From NCBI RefSeq assembly GCF_000427625.1, contig NZ_KE386569.1, positions 373,376 through 437,375 on the forward strand: 64,000 nt of DNA, written 5' to 3'. This stretch comes from Methylobacter luteus IMV-B-3098 (GTDB lineage: Bacteria; Pseudomonadota; Gammaproteobacteria; Methylococcales; Methylomonadaceae). The notes beneath the pieces are model-generated. The model was not told where the DNA came from and searched no databases. It was given only the letters and a program-made list of their open reading frames with translations. The translations under genes were made by a program, and so were the position numbers. The number at the start of each line of letters is the position of its first letter. Position 1 is the first letter of the stretch. This document shows positions 25,851 to 35,532 of the stretch, piece after piece.

Positions 25851-27797
25851 ATGCAGCAAATCTTGAAATGGGTCGGAATAACCTTGCTCGTGCTGGTCGT
25901 CGCTATAGCGCTGTTCCTGGCTTTCTTCGACTGGAACAAGCTGCGCGGGCCTATATCATCCCAAGTCAGCAGTAAGCTGGACCGGCGCTTTGAGATTAAG
26001 GGCGATCTTGATGTCGACCTCGCCTGGACGCCGCGCATCACTGTCAATGATATCGAACTGGCCAATACCGATTGGGGCAGCAAGCCGGAAATGATGACGC
26101 TGGATCGCCTCCAATTCAGCATCAGGCTGCTGGATTTATTGAAGGGCGATGTGGTGCTGCCGGAAATCCATCTGTCCAAGCTAGACGCATTGCTGGAAAA
26201 GAGCGCCAAAGGCAAGGGCAACTGGGTGTTTAAAACCGACAAGAAGGACGAAACCGACCGCACCGAGATTCCCAAAATAGACAACCTGACGCTCGAAGAC
26301 AGTAAGCTTGTCTATCGCGATCCGACCACGGATACAGAACTGAATTTGACCGCATCGGCCGCCGGAGCGGCGAAAGAGCAGGGCGTCAGGTTGCAGGGCC
26401 GGGGCCGTTTCGAAGGCGAGCGCTTCACGTTGAAGGTGCAAGGCGGCTCCTTGCTGGAACTGTGGGAAAAGAGCAAACCCTATCCCGTCGATCTGAAAAT
26501 GGCCGCCGGCGATACCAAGGTGGCGGTCGAGGGGACGTTCGCCGATCCGGTGCAATTGCAGGAACCCAAGCTGTCGATCGATCTGCAGGGCGACACTCTT
26601 GCCAAGCTGTCGCCTTTTATCGGCGTGCCGTTGGCCGAGACGCCGCCCTATAAATTCACCGGCCATGTGACGCGCTCCGGCGAGCAGTGGCTTATAAACG
26701 ATCTGAAAGGAAACATGGGCAGCAGCGATATCGCCGGCCATGTCGCGTATAGCTCGCCTAAAGACCGTCCTTTTCTGAAAGCCGACATCAAGTCCAAACG
26801 GCTCGACTTTAAGGATCTTGTCGGATTCATCGGCGCCGATCCGACGCCGGAAGAAAAAGAGAAACCGCGCATATTTCCCGATAAGCCCTATGATCCGGAA
26901 GCCATGCGCTCCGCGGACGGGGACGTAAGCTTTTATAGCGACAACATCATTACGCCCAATCTGCCGGTTGACGAGTTTAAGACGCGTCTGCAAATGGATC
27001 ACGGCAAGTTGACGCTGGACCCCTTGAATTTCCGCATCGATATCGGCCAGATTACAGCGGTCATCCAGCTTGATGCGAGCAAGGACATCATCGCTACAAA
27101 GGCAGACGTCAAGATCCGCAAGGTGCCGCTCAGACGCCTGCTGGCCGATACGCAGTTTAAGGAGGAAAGCGACGGCATGTTCTTCGGCCAGATCATTCTC
27201 GATACAACCGGCAACTCGGTAGCCGATATGCTCGGCCGCGGAAACGGCGATGTCACGCTGCTGATGGAACAGGGCCGTATCAGCAACCTGCTGATAGAGC
27301 TGGCCGGCCTTGATGTGGCGGAGTCGCTGGGTTTTTTGCTGACCAAGGACAAAAGCACCCGGATACGTTGCATTATCGGCAACTTCAAGGTCAATCAAGG
27401 CATTATGAAGACAGCGCCGTTCGTGATCGATACAACCGATACCAATATCAATATCGAAGGCCATATCGATCTTCGCCAGGAGACTGCCAATCTGCGGCTC
27501 AAGGCCAGCCCCAAGGATCCCAGCATTTTAAGCGCGCGCGTGCCGGTGGATGTCTCAGGGCCGCTCAAGTCACCGAAAGTCATGCCGGACCGGACCCGAC
27601 TGGCTATCAAGGGAGGGGCTTCGGTCGCTCTGGGCGTGCTGCTGACGCCGATCGCCGCCATTATTCCATGGATCGAACTGGGGCTGGGTGACGACAGCGC
27701 CTGCTATGCCATGATTAACGAGGCTAAGTCCGATGATGCGCCGGCGCCGCCGAAACCGGCGACAAGGAAATCGCCGGCAAAGCGTAATGGCAAATAA
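25851..27797 (+). CDS. AsmA family protein
   Basis: About 648 residues from the ATG at 25851 (GAGAGGGT upstream); the frame opens 63 nt earlier without a ribosome site. One N-terminal TM helix (VGITLLVLVVAIALFLAFF) is followed by the AsmA domain opening DWNKLRGPISSQVSSKLDRRFEI and the family's IELANTDWGS motif. The C-terminal AsmA-2 region contains NFKVNQGIMKTAPFVIDTTD. The tail is Pro/Lys-rich. AsmA-like proteins resemble TamB and are implicated in outer membrane lipid transport. It is monocistronic and convergent with the hydrolase gene. Confidence 0.9.
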   Translation: MQQILKWVGITLLVLVVAIALFLAFFDWNKLRGPISSQVSSKLDRRFEIKGDLDVDLAWTPRITVNDIELANTDWGSKPEMMTLDRLQFSIRLLDLLKGDVVLPEIHLSKLDALLEKSAKGKGNWVFKTDKKDETDRTEIPKIDNLTLEDSKLVYRDPTTDTELNLTASAAGAAKEQGVRLQGRGRFEGERFTLKVQGGSLLELWEKSKPYPVDLKMAAGDTKVAVEGTFADPVQLQEPKLSIDLQGDTLAKLSPFIGVPLAETPPYKFTGHVTRSGEQWLINDLKGNMGSSDIAGHVAYSSPKDRPFLKADIKSKRLDFKDLVGFIGADPTPEEKEKPRIFPDKPYDPEAMRSADGDVSFYSDNIITPNLPVDEFKTRLQMDHGKLTLDPLNFRIDIGQITAVIQLDASKDIIATKADVKIRKVPLRRLLADTQFKEESDGMFFGQIILDTTGNSVADMLGRGNGDVTLLMEQGRISNLLIELAGLDVAESLGFLLTKDKSTRIRCIIGNFKVNQGIMKTAPFVIDTTDTNINIEGHIDLRQETANLRLKASPKDPSILSARVPVDVSGPLKSPKVMPDRTRLAIKGGASVALGVLLTPIAAIIPWIELGLGDDSACYAMINEAKSDDAPAPPKPATRKSPAKRNGK

Positions 27798-27820
27798 TCT
27801 GCGCGGGTCTTGTCCGGCAA

Positions 27821-28801
27821 TTACAGGTTATCTAGACCGTCGAGTGATGCAGTGTGACGGTAAAATTCACGCAGATGCCTGACGACTTCATCGGGCCTGT
27901 CCAGCGGCAGAAAATGCCCGCCGCGCTCGACTGTCACCATGCTGGCCCCCGGCACAAGCCGGTGGTCCTGTTCCCGCTCATCGGGTCTGGCCCAGTCCTG
28001 ATCGCCCCAGAGGAAGAGAACCGGGACCTTGATGCGGGCATAGTTTCTGGTCGCCGACTGCCAGCTTTCGGCGTTTCGAAGCAGATTGATGAGCGCCCGG
28101 TAGTGGCCTTTCCGGTTGCCTGTCAAATACATCTCTTTCAGCAATTGCGGCGGTATGCTGCGCGGGTCGGACACGCCGCCTTCGAACACGTTCTTCATGA
28201 TGAACATATTGCGAAGGCGCATCACCGTCTCGCCGAGCACGGGTATGCCGGCCGCCATCACCACCAGCCGGGCCGATAGTGAGCCGCGTGCCATGCCTCG
28301 GCCTTGAACATAATCATAGGGATTAATCGCGACAACGCGAGTAATGCGGGAATTACGGCGGGCGGCAACGATCAGCGGAATGGCTCCGCCGATGGAAACG
28401 CCGGCGAGCATGACGTCGTTTAAATTGAGGGCTTCGAGGAAGCCTTCAACCGCATCGGCAAAAAACTCGGCGTCATATTTCACAGCGGGGATGTCGGAAT
28501 AACCATGCCCCGGCAGGTCGAGCGCGTACACGGTAAAATCCCCGGCCAGTTTGGGCACAACCTTTTCGAAGAGGTCAAGCTGGGTTCTCAACGTATGCAA
28601 AAGAACCAGGACGGGGCCACGGCCTGTTTTGATGTAGCGAAGCCGGATGCCCTTCACTTCGACATACTGGATCGGGATATCGGGTGCCCAGTGCAATTGC
28701 GCTGGAGGCGAGGGGCTTCGGCGCAATGCCTCGACAGCAAGGGAAACGACAGGCAGGCCTATACCCACGGCGATCAGTATAGAAAGAACATTGTTCATCA
28801 T
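27821..28801 (-). CDS. alpha/beta hydrolase, membrane-anchored
   Basis: A 326-residue protein. An N-terminal hydrophobic segment (residues 3-22) probably anchors the enzyme with the hydrolase domain outside the cytoplasm. The nucleophile Ser is in AGVSIGGAIPL, the acid Asp in LFLWGDQDWARPDE, and the His in VERGGHFLPLDRPDEV. The oxyanion region near LLHTLRTQ lacks the usual HG motif. Substrate is unknown; esterase, lipase or epoxide hydrolase activity are all possible. GGGAG lies upstream of the ATG. Confidence 0.85.
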   Translation of the reverse strand: MMNNVLSILIAVGIGLPVVSLAVEALRRSPSPPAQLHWAPDIPIQYVEVKGIRLRYIKTGRGPVLVLLHTLRTQLDLFEKVVPKLAGDFTVYALDLPGHGYSDIPAVKYDAEFFADAVEGFLEALNLNDVMLAGVSIGGAIPLIVAARRNSRITRVVAINPYDYVQGRGMARGSLSARLVVMAAGIPVLGETVMRLRNMFIMKNVFEGGVSDPRSIPPQLLKEMYLTGNRKGHYRALINLLRNAESWQSATRNYARIKVPVLFLWGDQDWARPDEREQDHRLVPGASMVTVERGGHFLPLDRPDEVVRHLREFYRHTASLDGLDNL

Positions 28802-28979
28802 GAATAACTCCCATCAGGCATTTCCACATCGGTTTCGACTTCGAAGAGGCCGATGGGTTCTTGCGACAGCCCTTATATTTCGTGCGCGGGGCTTGGGTAT
28901 CATTTAAGATCTGATGTTACGCACGGGCGGCTTTTTTATGCCGTTTGCCGCTCACTACAGCGCTTGAGTCTCCTTTACC

Positions 28980-29140
28980 GAAATCCCGGGTCGAATGAAT
29001 TCGACCCTACAGGTGCGTTTGACGCAGGGGTCGCTATTAGCTTGTAGGTGCGAATTCATTCGCACTCAATGACTAACAAGGCGTCTCGGGTCGAATTAAT
29101 TCGACCCTACAGGCGCATTTGACGTAGGGACCAATTGTCT
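28980..29140. repeat. cluster of GAATTC-centred palindromic repeats
   Basis: Two copies of a GGGTCGAATnAATTCGACCC palindrome followed by TACAGG (near 28987 and 29089) flank a GTAGGTGCGAATTCATTCGCAC palindrome (near 29045). The last motif recurs before hsdM near 51531, and a degraded form lies near 3937. These are REP-like elements in the roughly 480-bp gap between the hydrolase and the DedA-like gene; I see no gene in this gap. Confidence 0.65.
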
Positions 29141-29269
29141 GCGTAACATCAGTTAAGATAATATAAGCCGATCAGCTGCGGGGCCTCCCACATATGCTTT
29201 TAATCACCTTTATAATTTCTGAAATGGCCGCTCATCGTTCCGGATTGCTCCGTAAACAGCAAGGACAAA

Positions 29270-29908
29270 ATGCAGGTTTTTTTGATGAGTGTCGAATTCA
29301 AGGCTGACGATCCGCAACTTTCAGTTAATTTCGGAAAAAGTGTCATGATCAGGGAGAATCTGATAAAGGTCCTGGCCAGCATCCTGTTTGTCACTATTGT
29401 GATGGCTGCGCTGAGCTTTTGGTTAGAAGAAGAGCTGGTTGTCGCTACGAACTGGCTGGTCGAGCGCATCGGATTTGCCGGGATGTGCCTGATTCTGTTC
29501 GTAACCGATGCATTGGTCACGCCTATTTCTCCGGATATCCTGCTGCTGGTGATTGCCAAGAGCGATCTTGCCGAACAGTGGCCGCGTTATGTCCTCACCC
29601 TTGGTATGGTATCCGTCGGCGCCGGCATGTTGGGCTGGTTCATCGGCCGCTGGCTGGGGCATTTCAAATCCGTTCAGCGGCTCTTCGGCCAGTTCAATGA
29701 CGATCAGCGCGACTTCATCCGCAAATACGGATTCTGGGCCATCGTGCTAGGCGCCGCCACGCCGCTGCCTTATTCGGTCACCTGCTGGACCGCCGGCGTT
29801 GTAGGAATCCGATGGTCGACCGTGCTGGCTGCCTCGGTGCTGTTCCGTATTCCTCGCATCATCATCTATTATCTGCTGATTGCATCAACCAGTAATTTAT
29901 TTGCCTGA
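29270..29908 (+). CDS. VTT-domain (YqaA/DedA-like) membrane protein
   Basis: A 212-residue inner membrane protein of the SNARE-associated/VTT superfamily. Hydrophobic segments lie at about 30-52, 66-90, 105-128, 155-178 and 190-208, with re-entrant loop motifs TDALVTPISPDILLL and GAATPLPYSVTCWTAGVVGI. YqaA-type relatives are less studied than DedA lipid scramblases and flippases. AAGGA lies 4 nt before the ATG at 29270; a start at 29345, just before the first helix, is also possible. It is monocistronic. Confidence 0.82.
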   Translation: MQVFLMSVEFKADDPQLSVNFGKSVMIRENLIKVLASILFVTIVMAALSFWLEEELVVATNWLVERIGFAGMCLILFVTDALVTPISPDILLLVIAKSDLAEQWPRYVLTLGMVSVGAGMLGWFIGRWLGHFKSVQRLFGQFNDDQRDFIRKYGFWAIVLGAATPLPYSVTCWTAGVVGIRWSTVLAASVLFRIPRIIIYYLLIASTSNLFA

Positions 29909-30450
29909 TTGCGGGATTGAATCCTCCGCATGAGGATGCCGATAAAGCCTGCCTGGTGATATTCATTTCTTTCCAGCGATTCGCGACCATTATGCTTGTA
30001 CAGAGCCACGGGGGGGCTTTGCCTTTCTTACCGTACTTATGATTGATGCGTGGATTGAATCGTCAATTGATCCAACGGAATTGGTCTTTGAACCTTGGTT
30101 GATGCCGGGAATCCAAAATTAATATCTATCTCGCCGAGATACGATCGGTCAAATACTGCACTTTTCTGGTGACCGTGGCTGGAAACCGCGGTTATTCGCA
30201 TTGGGAGGTTCGTTATGCTTCCTGAAGGGCATTTTTTTTCAGGCTCGTTTTTGTGACTAGCTGCTGCGTTCACGTAATTTCTCCTTACGATTGCACTCGA
30301 ACGCTGCCGCACCTGACGTCATACAGCAATGGAGAATTCGTGCCATTGCCTGCCTCGGCAAGCGGCATCTCGACGGTCCGCGGTTTCTGGAAAAACGCCT
30401 TCCGCCTTTTCAGGAATAAATGGAAAATCGGGTTTTCGGCTTTTACTGTG
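29909..30450. other. intergenic stretch, no recognised gene
   Basis: About 540 bp between the VTT-domain gene and the SRPBCC gene. The SRPBCC frame is open back to 30253 from a GTG, but that extension has no ribosome site or conserved features. I found no RNA gene or repeat in it. Confidence 0.35.
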
Positions 30451-31029
30451 ATGCGCAAAATTTGTCCGGCTCAGATATCGGCTTGGCTGTTGCTGGCCGC
30501 GATCGGTCTTCCTTTGGTAACCCAGGGCGCGGAGGTGCTGGACAGTTCGGTCAAACAACAGCATGGACGGTACATGATGCACACGGAAAGCGTTGTGCAG
30601 GCGCCCGTTTCGAAAGTCCGCACGCTTCTCATGGATTATGAAAATTTTCTTCGGCTCAATCCTGACATCAAGCGGGTAGAGCCTATGGGACACCTTGATG
30701 GCGGCGGGACTCGAATGAGTGTTAGCTCGGACTTTTGCATTTCAGCCGTCTGCCTGCATTTCGAATGGGTTCAGGATGTCCGGCTTCTGCCCAGCGGAGA
30801 CATTGCCGTGACCATCGTACCGAACCGGGGCGATTTTCGGCAGGGAAACAGCCGCTGGCGCCTGCTGCCTGGTGGCGGAGGCACCCGGTTGATCTTTGAT
30901 GCCGATCTGACGCCGAACCATTGGTTTCCACCCGTATTCGGCCCCTGGATGATGAAACAAAAACTTTACGAGGAAGCGTCTGAGATCGCCCACGGGCTGG
31001 AGCGGATGGCAATCTCGAATTGCTGTTGA
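30451..31029 (+). CDS. secreted SRPBCC (START-like) protein
   Basis: About 192 residues from the ATG at 30451, which places a signal peptide (MRKICPAQISAWLLLAAIGLPLVTQG) at the N-terminus. The domain begins ESVVQAPVSKVRTLLMDYENFLRLNPDIKRVEPMG, the usual opening of the SRPBCC/polyketide cyclase family. It continues with W-V-Q-D-V-R and a C-terminal helix ending LERMAI. These helix-grip folds bind hydrophobic ligands; the exported location suggests envelope lipid or quinone handling. The frame is open to 30253, giving 258 residues if the far start were used. Confidence 0.75.
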   Translation: MRKICPAQISAWLLLAAIGLPLVTQGAEVLDSSVKQQHGRYMMHTESVVQAPVSKVRTLLMDYENFLRLNPDIKRVEPMGHLDGGGTRMSVSSDFCISAVCLHFEWVQDVRLLPSGDIAVTIVPNRGDFRQGNSRWRLLPGGGGTRLIFDADLTPNHWFPPVFGPWMMKQKLYEEASEIAHGLERMAISNCC

Positions 31030-31360
31030 TCAATATTCAAAACTTGCTAACAGGCAAATGTTCTGGAGATCCCCGCATAAAACATGATGGAATTTAGGAT
31101 GATCAAGGCTGCAGTGTATCCGTATTTCGTTATCTGCATAACATATACAAATATAATTATTGTGTTATGGTTTCCTGTATTGAAGAGAATGTGTTCGTCT
31201 TGTTACAAGGCGAATGGGAGGATCGGTCGTAAATAATATTCAAGTTTTTTATGCCAACTATTTGTTCATGTAAGTTTGCAAGAGCCATCTGATTTTTTAT
31301 GAAATCCGCTCTTTTAAACCGACTTTTTCTAAACAGTGCATTATTAAAATAAGAAAAAAT

Positions 31361-32152
31361 ATGTCTATATTCAAAGAAGGTTCATCAGGTCAGAGTGTTA
31401 AATCCATTCAGGAAGCACTAAAAAATAAAGGATTCAATCCGGGAGCTATTGACGGAGACTTTGGTCCCGGCACGGAAGCTGCGGTGATTGCTTTTCAGAA
31501 AAGTGAAGGGCTGGCATCACATGGAATCGTCGATTTGCCGACTCAGAAGGCGCTGGGAATCGTCGCGCCGGAAACTCCCAACCCTTTTCAAATCGAAAAC
31601 GTGACCTTCAGCATAGTTTCGAAGATGTTTCCCCAAACACCTATCGGCCATATCAAGGCAAATTTGCCGTTTGTGCTGAATTCCCTGCACACTGTTAATC
31701 TAGCTGATAAAGCGATGGTTTTAATGGCTTTAGCGACCATCCGAGCCGAAACAGCCAGCTTTGAACCGATCAGCGAAGGCAAATCGAGATTTAATACTTC
31801 GCCAAACGGCCATCCTTTTGATCTGTATGACAATCGTCGGGATTTGGGTAATAGAGGCAAGCCGGATGGCGACAGATTCAAGGGGCGTGGCTTTGTACAG
31901 TTAACCGGACGCGCTAATTATGCAAAATTCGGCGACAAAATCGAACGGGATTTGGTCAATAGTCCCGAATTGGCCAACGATCCAAAAATTGCGGCGAAAT
32001 TGCTTACCTGTTTTCTAAAAAATAGTGAAAACAAGATCCGTAATTATCTGGTTATTCATGATCTTGCCGGGGCCAGGAGAGTGGTGAACGGTGGATCTCA
32101 CGGCTTACAGGCGTTTACGGAAGCCTACAATATAGGCAACAGGCTGATCTAA
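31361..32152 (+). CDS. peptidoglycan-binding and GH19/lysozyme-like hydrolase without signal peptide
   Basis: A 263-residue protein. An N-terminal PG_binding_1 domain (about 5-65: SGQSVKSIQEALKNKGFNPGAIDGDFGPGTEAAVIAFQ) precedes a chitinase/lysozyme-type domain of the GH19 class (about 75-250). That domain has a catalytic-type Glu in LATIRAETASFEPISE and the FKGRGFVQLTGRANYAKFGD motif. No signal peptide or TM segment is seen, so export would need phage-type lysis or a dedicated system. The DNA is AT-rich. The next gene, 63 nt later, encodes a secreted partner. It could be an endolysin or a secreted antibacterial effector. Confidence 0.82.
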   Translation: MSIFKEGSSGQSVKSIQEALKNKGFNPGAIDGDFGPGTEAAVIAFQKSEGLASHGIVDLPTQKALGIVAPETPNPFQIENVTFSIVSKMFPQTPIGHIKANLPFVLNSLHTVNLADKAMVLMALATIRAETASFEPISEGKSRFNTSPNGHPFDLYDNRRDLGNRGKPDGDRFKGRGFVQLTGRANYAKFGDKIERDLVNSPELANDPKIAAKLLTCFLKNSENKIRNYLVIHDLAGARRVVNGGSHGLQAFTEAYNIGNRLI

Positions 32153-32215
32153 TAAAATCCGTAGATCGGAATTGGACGGCGCCAGCCTTATTTCTCCTTT
32201 CATGGGCATGACCTT

Positions 32216-32713
32216 ATGAGACTAAGTAAGATAATTTTTGCAATTATGTTTCATGGCTATGCTCAACTGGCTGGCGCCGTTGAATCCCATTGCGAGCAAG
32301 ACGAATCGATTATTTTTAATTGCCGCACAGGCAAGAAAATCGTATCCGTATGCGCATCGAAAACTATTTCTGCCTCATCCGGATACCTGCAATACCGATT
32401 CGGCCCGAAAGGCGCGCCCGAACTGATTCTTCCGGCAGCCAAAATACCTCCTAATGCGGATATCCAGGCCAGTACCCTAACGTTCGCGGGCGGCGGCGGT
32501 GCTTATATTCGATTCAAACAAGCCTCATACGGATATGTAGTTTATACCGCCCTAGGCAGAGGCTGGGGGGATAAAGCCGGCATAGCGGTTGAAAAGAATA
32601 ATGGACTTCAGGTCAATCTAAACTGCAAAAAGCCAGTGTTGTCCGAACTGGGCCCGGATTTCTTTGATAAAGCCGGTTTATCAAAAGATCAAATCGGTTT
32701 TGAATTGCCTTAG
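32216..32713 (+). CDS. secreted Cys-containing protein, candidate immunity protein
   Basis: A 165-residue protein with a signal peptide (cleavage near AGA/VES, residue 22). The mature chain has four cysteines (in SHCEQ, FNCRTG, SVCASK and LNCKKP) and is beta-rich, with SGYLQYRFGPKGAPELILP. The overall look recalls periplasmic lysozyme inhibitors, but I know no exact family. It is directly downstream of a peptidoglycan hydrolase lacking a signal peptide. The pairing fits an effector-immunity arrangement in which this protein protects the cell's own wall. That role is inferred. Confidence 0.65.
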   Translation: MRLSKIIFAIMFHGYAQLAGAVESHCEQDESIIFNCRTGKKIVSVCASKTISASSGYLQYRFGPKGAPELILPAAKIPPNADIQASTLTFAGGGGAYIRFKQASYGYVVYTALGRGWGDKAGIAVEKNNGLQVNLNCKKPVLSELGPDFFDKAGLSKDQIGFELP

Positions 32714-32754
32714 AGAACTTGATCCGGGGCTATCTGGCATAGAAAATTCGGAGA

Positions 32755-33083
32755 TTGAACCCGTTTAATACGGTGCCAAAGAGGGGAATGGGAAAGCGGC
32801 TGGGTGATTGTAGATATATTGACAGGAAACCAACCGACTTATCAGCGCATCAGAAGGTCGATTTGATGGCCATCTTGAAGAAAAACATGAAACCGCAAGT
32901 ATTGATGGGCTTGATAAATGTTTGCTGCGCAAGCGCAACATCATTGAAACGATCAATGATCAATTCAAGAATATTGGCGATCTTGAGTACTCACGGCATC
33001 GCTCTTCAACCAGTTATTTGTCCAACATCATCACCAGTCGGATGACGCATTCCTATCCGGATAAAAACCGGCTTTCAATTTGA
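32755..33083 (+). pseudogene. IS982-family transposase remnant (frameshifted C-terminus)
   Basis: Two overlapping frames together give a transposase C-terminus. Up to about 32920 one frame reads GDCRYIDRKP followed by VDLMAILKKNMKPQVL. From 32925 another frame reads LRKRNIIETINDQFKNIG, then a SRHRS motif, ending at TGA 33081-33083. The KKNMK and LRKRxIIETINDQxKN-x-SRHRS blocks are typical of IS982 transposases. The 5' part and terminal repeats are missing, so the element is dead. It lies between the hydrolase pair and tRNA-Thr. Confidence 0.75.
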
Positions 33084-33189
33084 GCAATGTCGATTTGTTA
33101 CTCTTTATCTCGAAGGCTTAGATCGAACTGAAGCTTGTTATTTTGTTTTTTATTTGGCTGGATTATGTGCTTGCTAAAATTTTTCAGGC

Positions 33190-33225
33190 AATAAAAAAGG
33201 CCTTGATAAATTACCTAAGGCCTTT
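33190..33225 (-). terminator. Rho-independent terminator of tRNA-Thr
   Basis: On the minus strand AAAGGCCTT and AAGGCCTTT form a nine-pair stem with a 12-nt loop followed by a T-rich tract. It lies 7 nt downstream of the tRNA 3' end. Confidence 0.8.
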
Positions 33226-33231
33226 GAAATA

Positions 33232-33307
33232 TGGAGCTGGCGATGGGAATCGAACCCGCGACCGGCTGATTACAAATCAGCTGCTCTACCGACTGAGCTA
33301 CACCAGC
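33232..33307 (-). tRNA. tRNA-Thr (anticodon UGU)
   Basis: Minus-strand cloverleaf with acceptor arms GCTGGTG and CGCCAGC, D arm AGCTCAGTCGGTAGAGC, anticodon stem CTGAT/ATCAG with loop TTTGTAA (anticodon TGT) and T arm CGGGTTCGATTCCCA-type. The 3' CCA is encoded. It reads ACA codons. The gene borders an AT-rich islet holding the hydrolase pair and an IS982 remnant, a common site for inserted DNA. Confidence 0.95.
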
Positions 33308-33342
33308 GAATGAGAGTATTATACACGGTATTCTTGTTTTGC

Positions 33343-35532
33343 CTAGTATTTTTTTAAACTTTTTTGCTTATTATGCCCCGCTTTATTTCTATTGCCGGAG
33401 GGGCGAGGGTTTTTATCGCCGCGTTTGTTATCCAGGCCGGTGTATTTGGTTTTAAAGCGCTGGACCTTATTTTCGGAAGGCTCGACGGTGCCTTTGGGCT
33501 GGAATGATGGCACCAGATGATGCTTGCCGTTGCCGATCAGATCGCTGCGGCCCATTGCCTTCAGCGCCTCGCGCAGCAGAGGCCAGTTTTTCGGGTCGTG
33601 ATAGCGCAGGAAAGCTTTGTGCAGGCGGCGCTGCTTGACGCTTTTGGGTATCGGGATGTCGGCGACTGTGCGGCTGACTTTATGCAAGGTGTCCTTGCCT
33701 GAGTGATACATGGCCGTGGCGATGGACATCGGCGAGGGCAGGAAGGCCTGCACCTGGTCGGCTCTGAAACCGTTGCGCTTCAGCCATAAGGCCAGGTTCA
33801 GCATGTCCTGGTCGGTCGTGCCGGGATGGGCGGCGATGAAGTAGGGGATCAGGTACTGTTCCTTGCCGGCTTCCTTCGAGAATTTGTCGAACATGGCTTT
33901 GAAGCGATCGTACGTACCCATGCCCGGCTTCATCATTTTTGACAGCGGGCCTTTCTCGGTATGTTCCGGGGCGATTTTCAGGTAGCCGCCGACATGGTAT
34001 TTGACCAGTTCCCTGACATATTCTGGCGATTCCACGGCCAGATCGTAGCGCAGGCCGGAGGCGATAAAGATTTTCTTGATGCCGGGCAGGGCGCGCGCAC
34101 GCCGGTACAGCTTGATCAGATGCGTATGGTCCGTGTTCAGGTTGGGGCAAATGCCCGGATAGACGCAGGATGGCTTGCGGCAGGCCGCTTCAATTTTCTC
34201 ATCCTTACAGGCCAGCCGGTACATGTTGGCGGTCGGCCCGCCCAGATCGGAGATATGGCCGGTAAAATTGGGCGAGGTGTCGCGTATCGCTTCAATTTCG
34301 CGGATGATCGAATCCTCCGAACGGCTTTGAATGATGCGACCTTCATGCTCGGTGATGGAACAGAAGGTACAGCCGCCGAAACAGCCGCGCATGATGTTGA
34401 CCGAATGCTGGATCATCTCGAAAGCGGGCACGTTGGCATTGCCGTAGGCCTTGTGCGGCAGGCGCGAATAGGGCAAATCGAAGACGCCGTCCATTTCCTT
34501 CGTGCTCAGAGGGATGGGCGGCGGATTGATCCAGAGCAGCCGTGAGCCATGCTGCTGAACCAACGGCCGGGCGTTGCCGGGATTGGTCTCGCCGTGCATG
34601 ACGCGCGAGGCATGGGCATACAGGATCGGATCGTCCTTGACGTCGTCATAGTCGGGCAATCGGATCACGGTCTGCGCGCGCCGGTTTCTGATCAAATGCT
34701 TGTCGAACTGGATGACCTTTTCGCCGCCTGGCTCGGCCGTATTTTTGACTTCGCAGGCGGGCTGTTCCTGATAAGGATTCTGCGGCGGCGCTACGGCTCC
34801 CGGTGTGTCGATATGCGTGGAGTCCTTGACGATCCAGCCTTCTGGAATCTGCTTGACGAAGTGCGCGGTGCCGCGGATGCCTTTCAGATCGGCAATGGCC
34901 TCGCCGTTCGCCAGGCGGTGCGCGATCTCGACGATTTGTCGTTCGGCATTGCCGTAAACCAGCAGGTCGGCTTTGGAATCGAGCAGTACCGATTTGCGCA
35001 CCTTGTCGGACCAGTAGTCATAATGCGCGATGCGCCGCAGGCTGGCTTCGATGCCGCCGATGATGATCGGGACATCCTTGTAGGCTTCGCGGCAGCGGTG
35101 CGAGTAGACGTTGACGGCGCGATCAGGCCGTTTGCCGGCTGCACCGTCTGGTGTATAGGCATCGTTAGAGCGGATTTTTTTGTCCGATGTATAACGGTTG
35201 ACCATCGAATCCATGTTGCCGCCGGTCACGCCGAAGAACAGGTTCGGGCGGCCCAGTTTCTGGAAATCGCGGGCGCTGGTCCAGTCGGGCTGCGAGATAA
35301 TGCCGACCCGAAACCCCTGCGCTTCCAGCAGCCGGCCGATCAATGCCATGCCGAAGCTGGGGTGATCAATATAAGCGTCGCCGGTGACGAGGATGATATC
35401 GCACGAGTCCCAGCCCAGGTTATCCATTTCCTCCCGGCTCATCGGCAATTCCGGCGCTACGCCGAAACGTTGCGCCCAGTATTTGCGATAGCTGAACAGG
35501 TTGGGTACAGAAGGTAAAGCGGAAGACGTCAT
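33343..35532 (-). CDS. ygiQ: YgiQ family radical SAM protein
   Basis: A 729-residue protein of the YgiQ/UPF0313 family. The N-terminal domain (about 1-350) precedes a radical SAM core with the cluster motif [19 protein letters not shown] (CxxxCxxC, about residue 385-393). A family-specific C-terminal region ([40 protein letters not shown]) follows, then a basic Lys/Asn-rich tail. It should bind a [4Fe-4S] cluster and S-adenosylmethionine; the substrate is unknown. Its start overlaps the stop of the upstream spermidine synthase-like gene by 4 nt. Confidence 0.93.
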   Translation of the reverse strand: MTSSALPSVPNLFSYRKYWAQRFGVAPELPMSREEMDNLGWDSCDIILVTGDAYIDHPSFGMALIGRLLEAQGFRVGIISQPDWTSARDFQKLGRPNLFFGVTGGNMDSMVNRYTSDKKIRSNDAYTPDGAAGKRPDRAVNVYSHRCREAYKDVPIIIGGIEASLRRIAHYDYWSDKVRKSVLLDSKADLLVYGNAERQIVEIAHRLANGEAIADLKGIRGTAHFVKQIPEGWIVKDSTHIDTPGAVAPPQNPYQEQPACEVKNTAEPGGEKVIQFDKHLIRNRRAQTVIRLPDYDDVKDDPILYAHASRVMHGETNPGNARPLVQQHGSRLLWINPPPIPLSTKEMDGVFDLPYSRLPHKAYGNANVPAFEMIQHSVNIMRGCFGGCTFCSITEHEGRIIQSRSEDSIIREIEAIRDTSPNFTGHISDLGGPTANMYRLACKDEKIEAACRKPSCVYPGICPNLNTDHTHLIKLYRRARALPGIKKIFIASGLRYDLAVESPEYVRELVKYHVGGYLKIAPEHTEKGPLSKMMKPGMGTYDRFKAMFDKFSKEAGKEQYLIPYFIAAHPGTTDQDMLNLALWLKRNGFRADQVQAFLPSPMSIATAMYHSGKDTLHKVSRTVADIPIPKSVKQRRLHKAFLRYHDPKNWPLLREALKAMGRSDLIGNGKHHLVPSFQPKGTVEPSENKVQRFKTKYTGLDNKRGDKNPRPSGNRNKAGHNKQKSLKKY

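Noticed and set aside
26181-27464. 427-codon frame opposite the AsmA-like gene
   Set aside because: Shadow of the well-supported AsmA coding sequence; composition is typical of antisense frames.
31361-32152. Prophage lysis cassette
   Set aside because: No holin, spanin or other phage gene is nearby, and the next gene is a signal-peptide protein unlike spanins.
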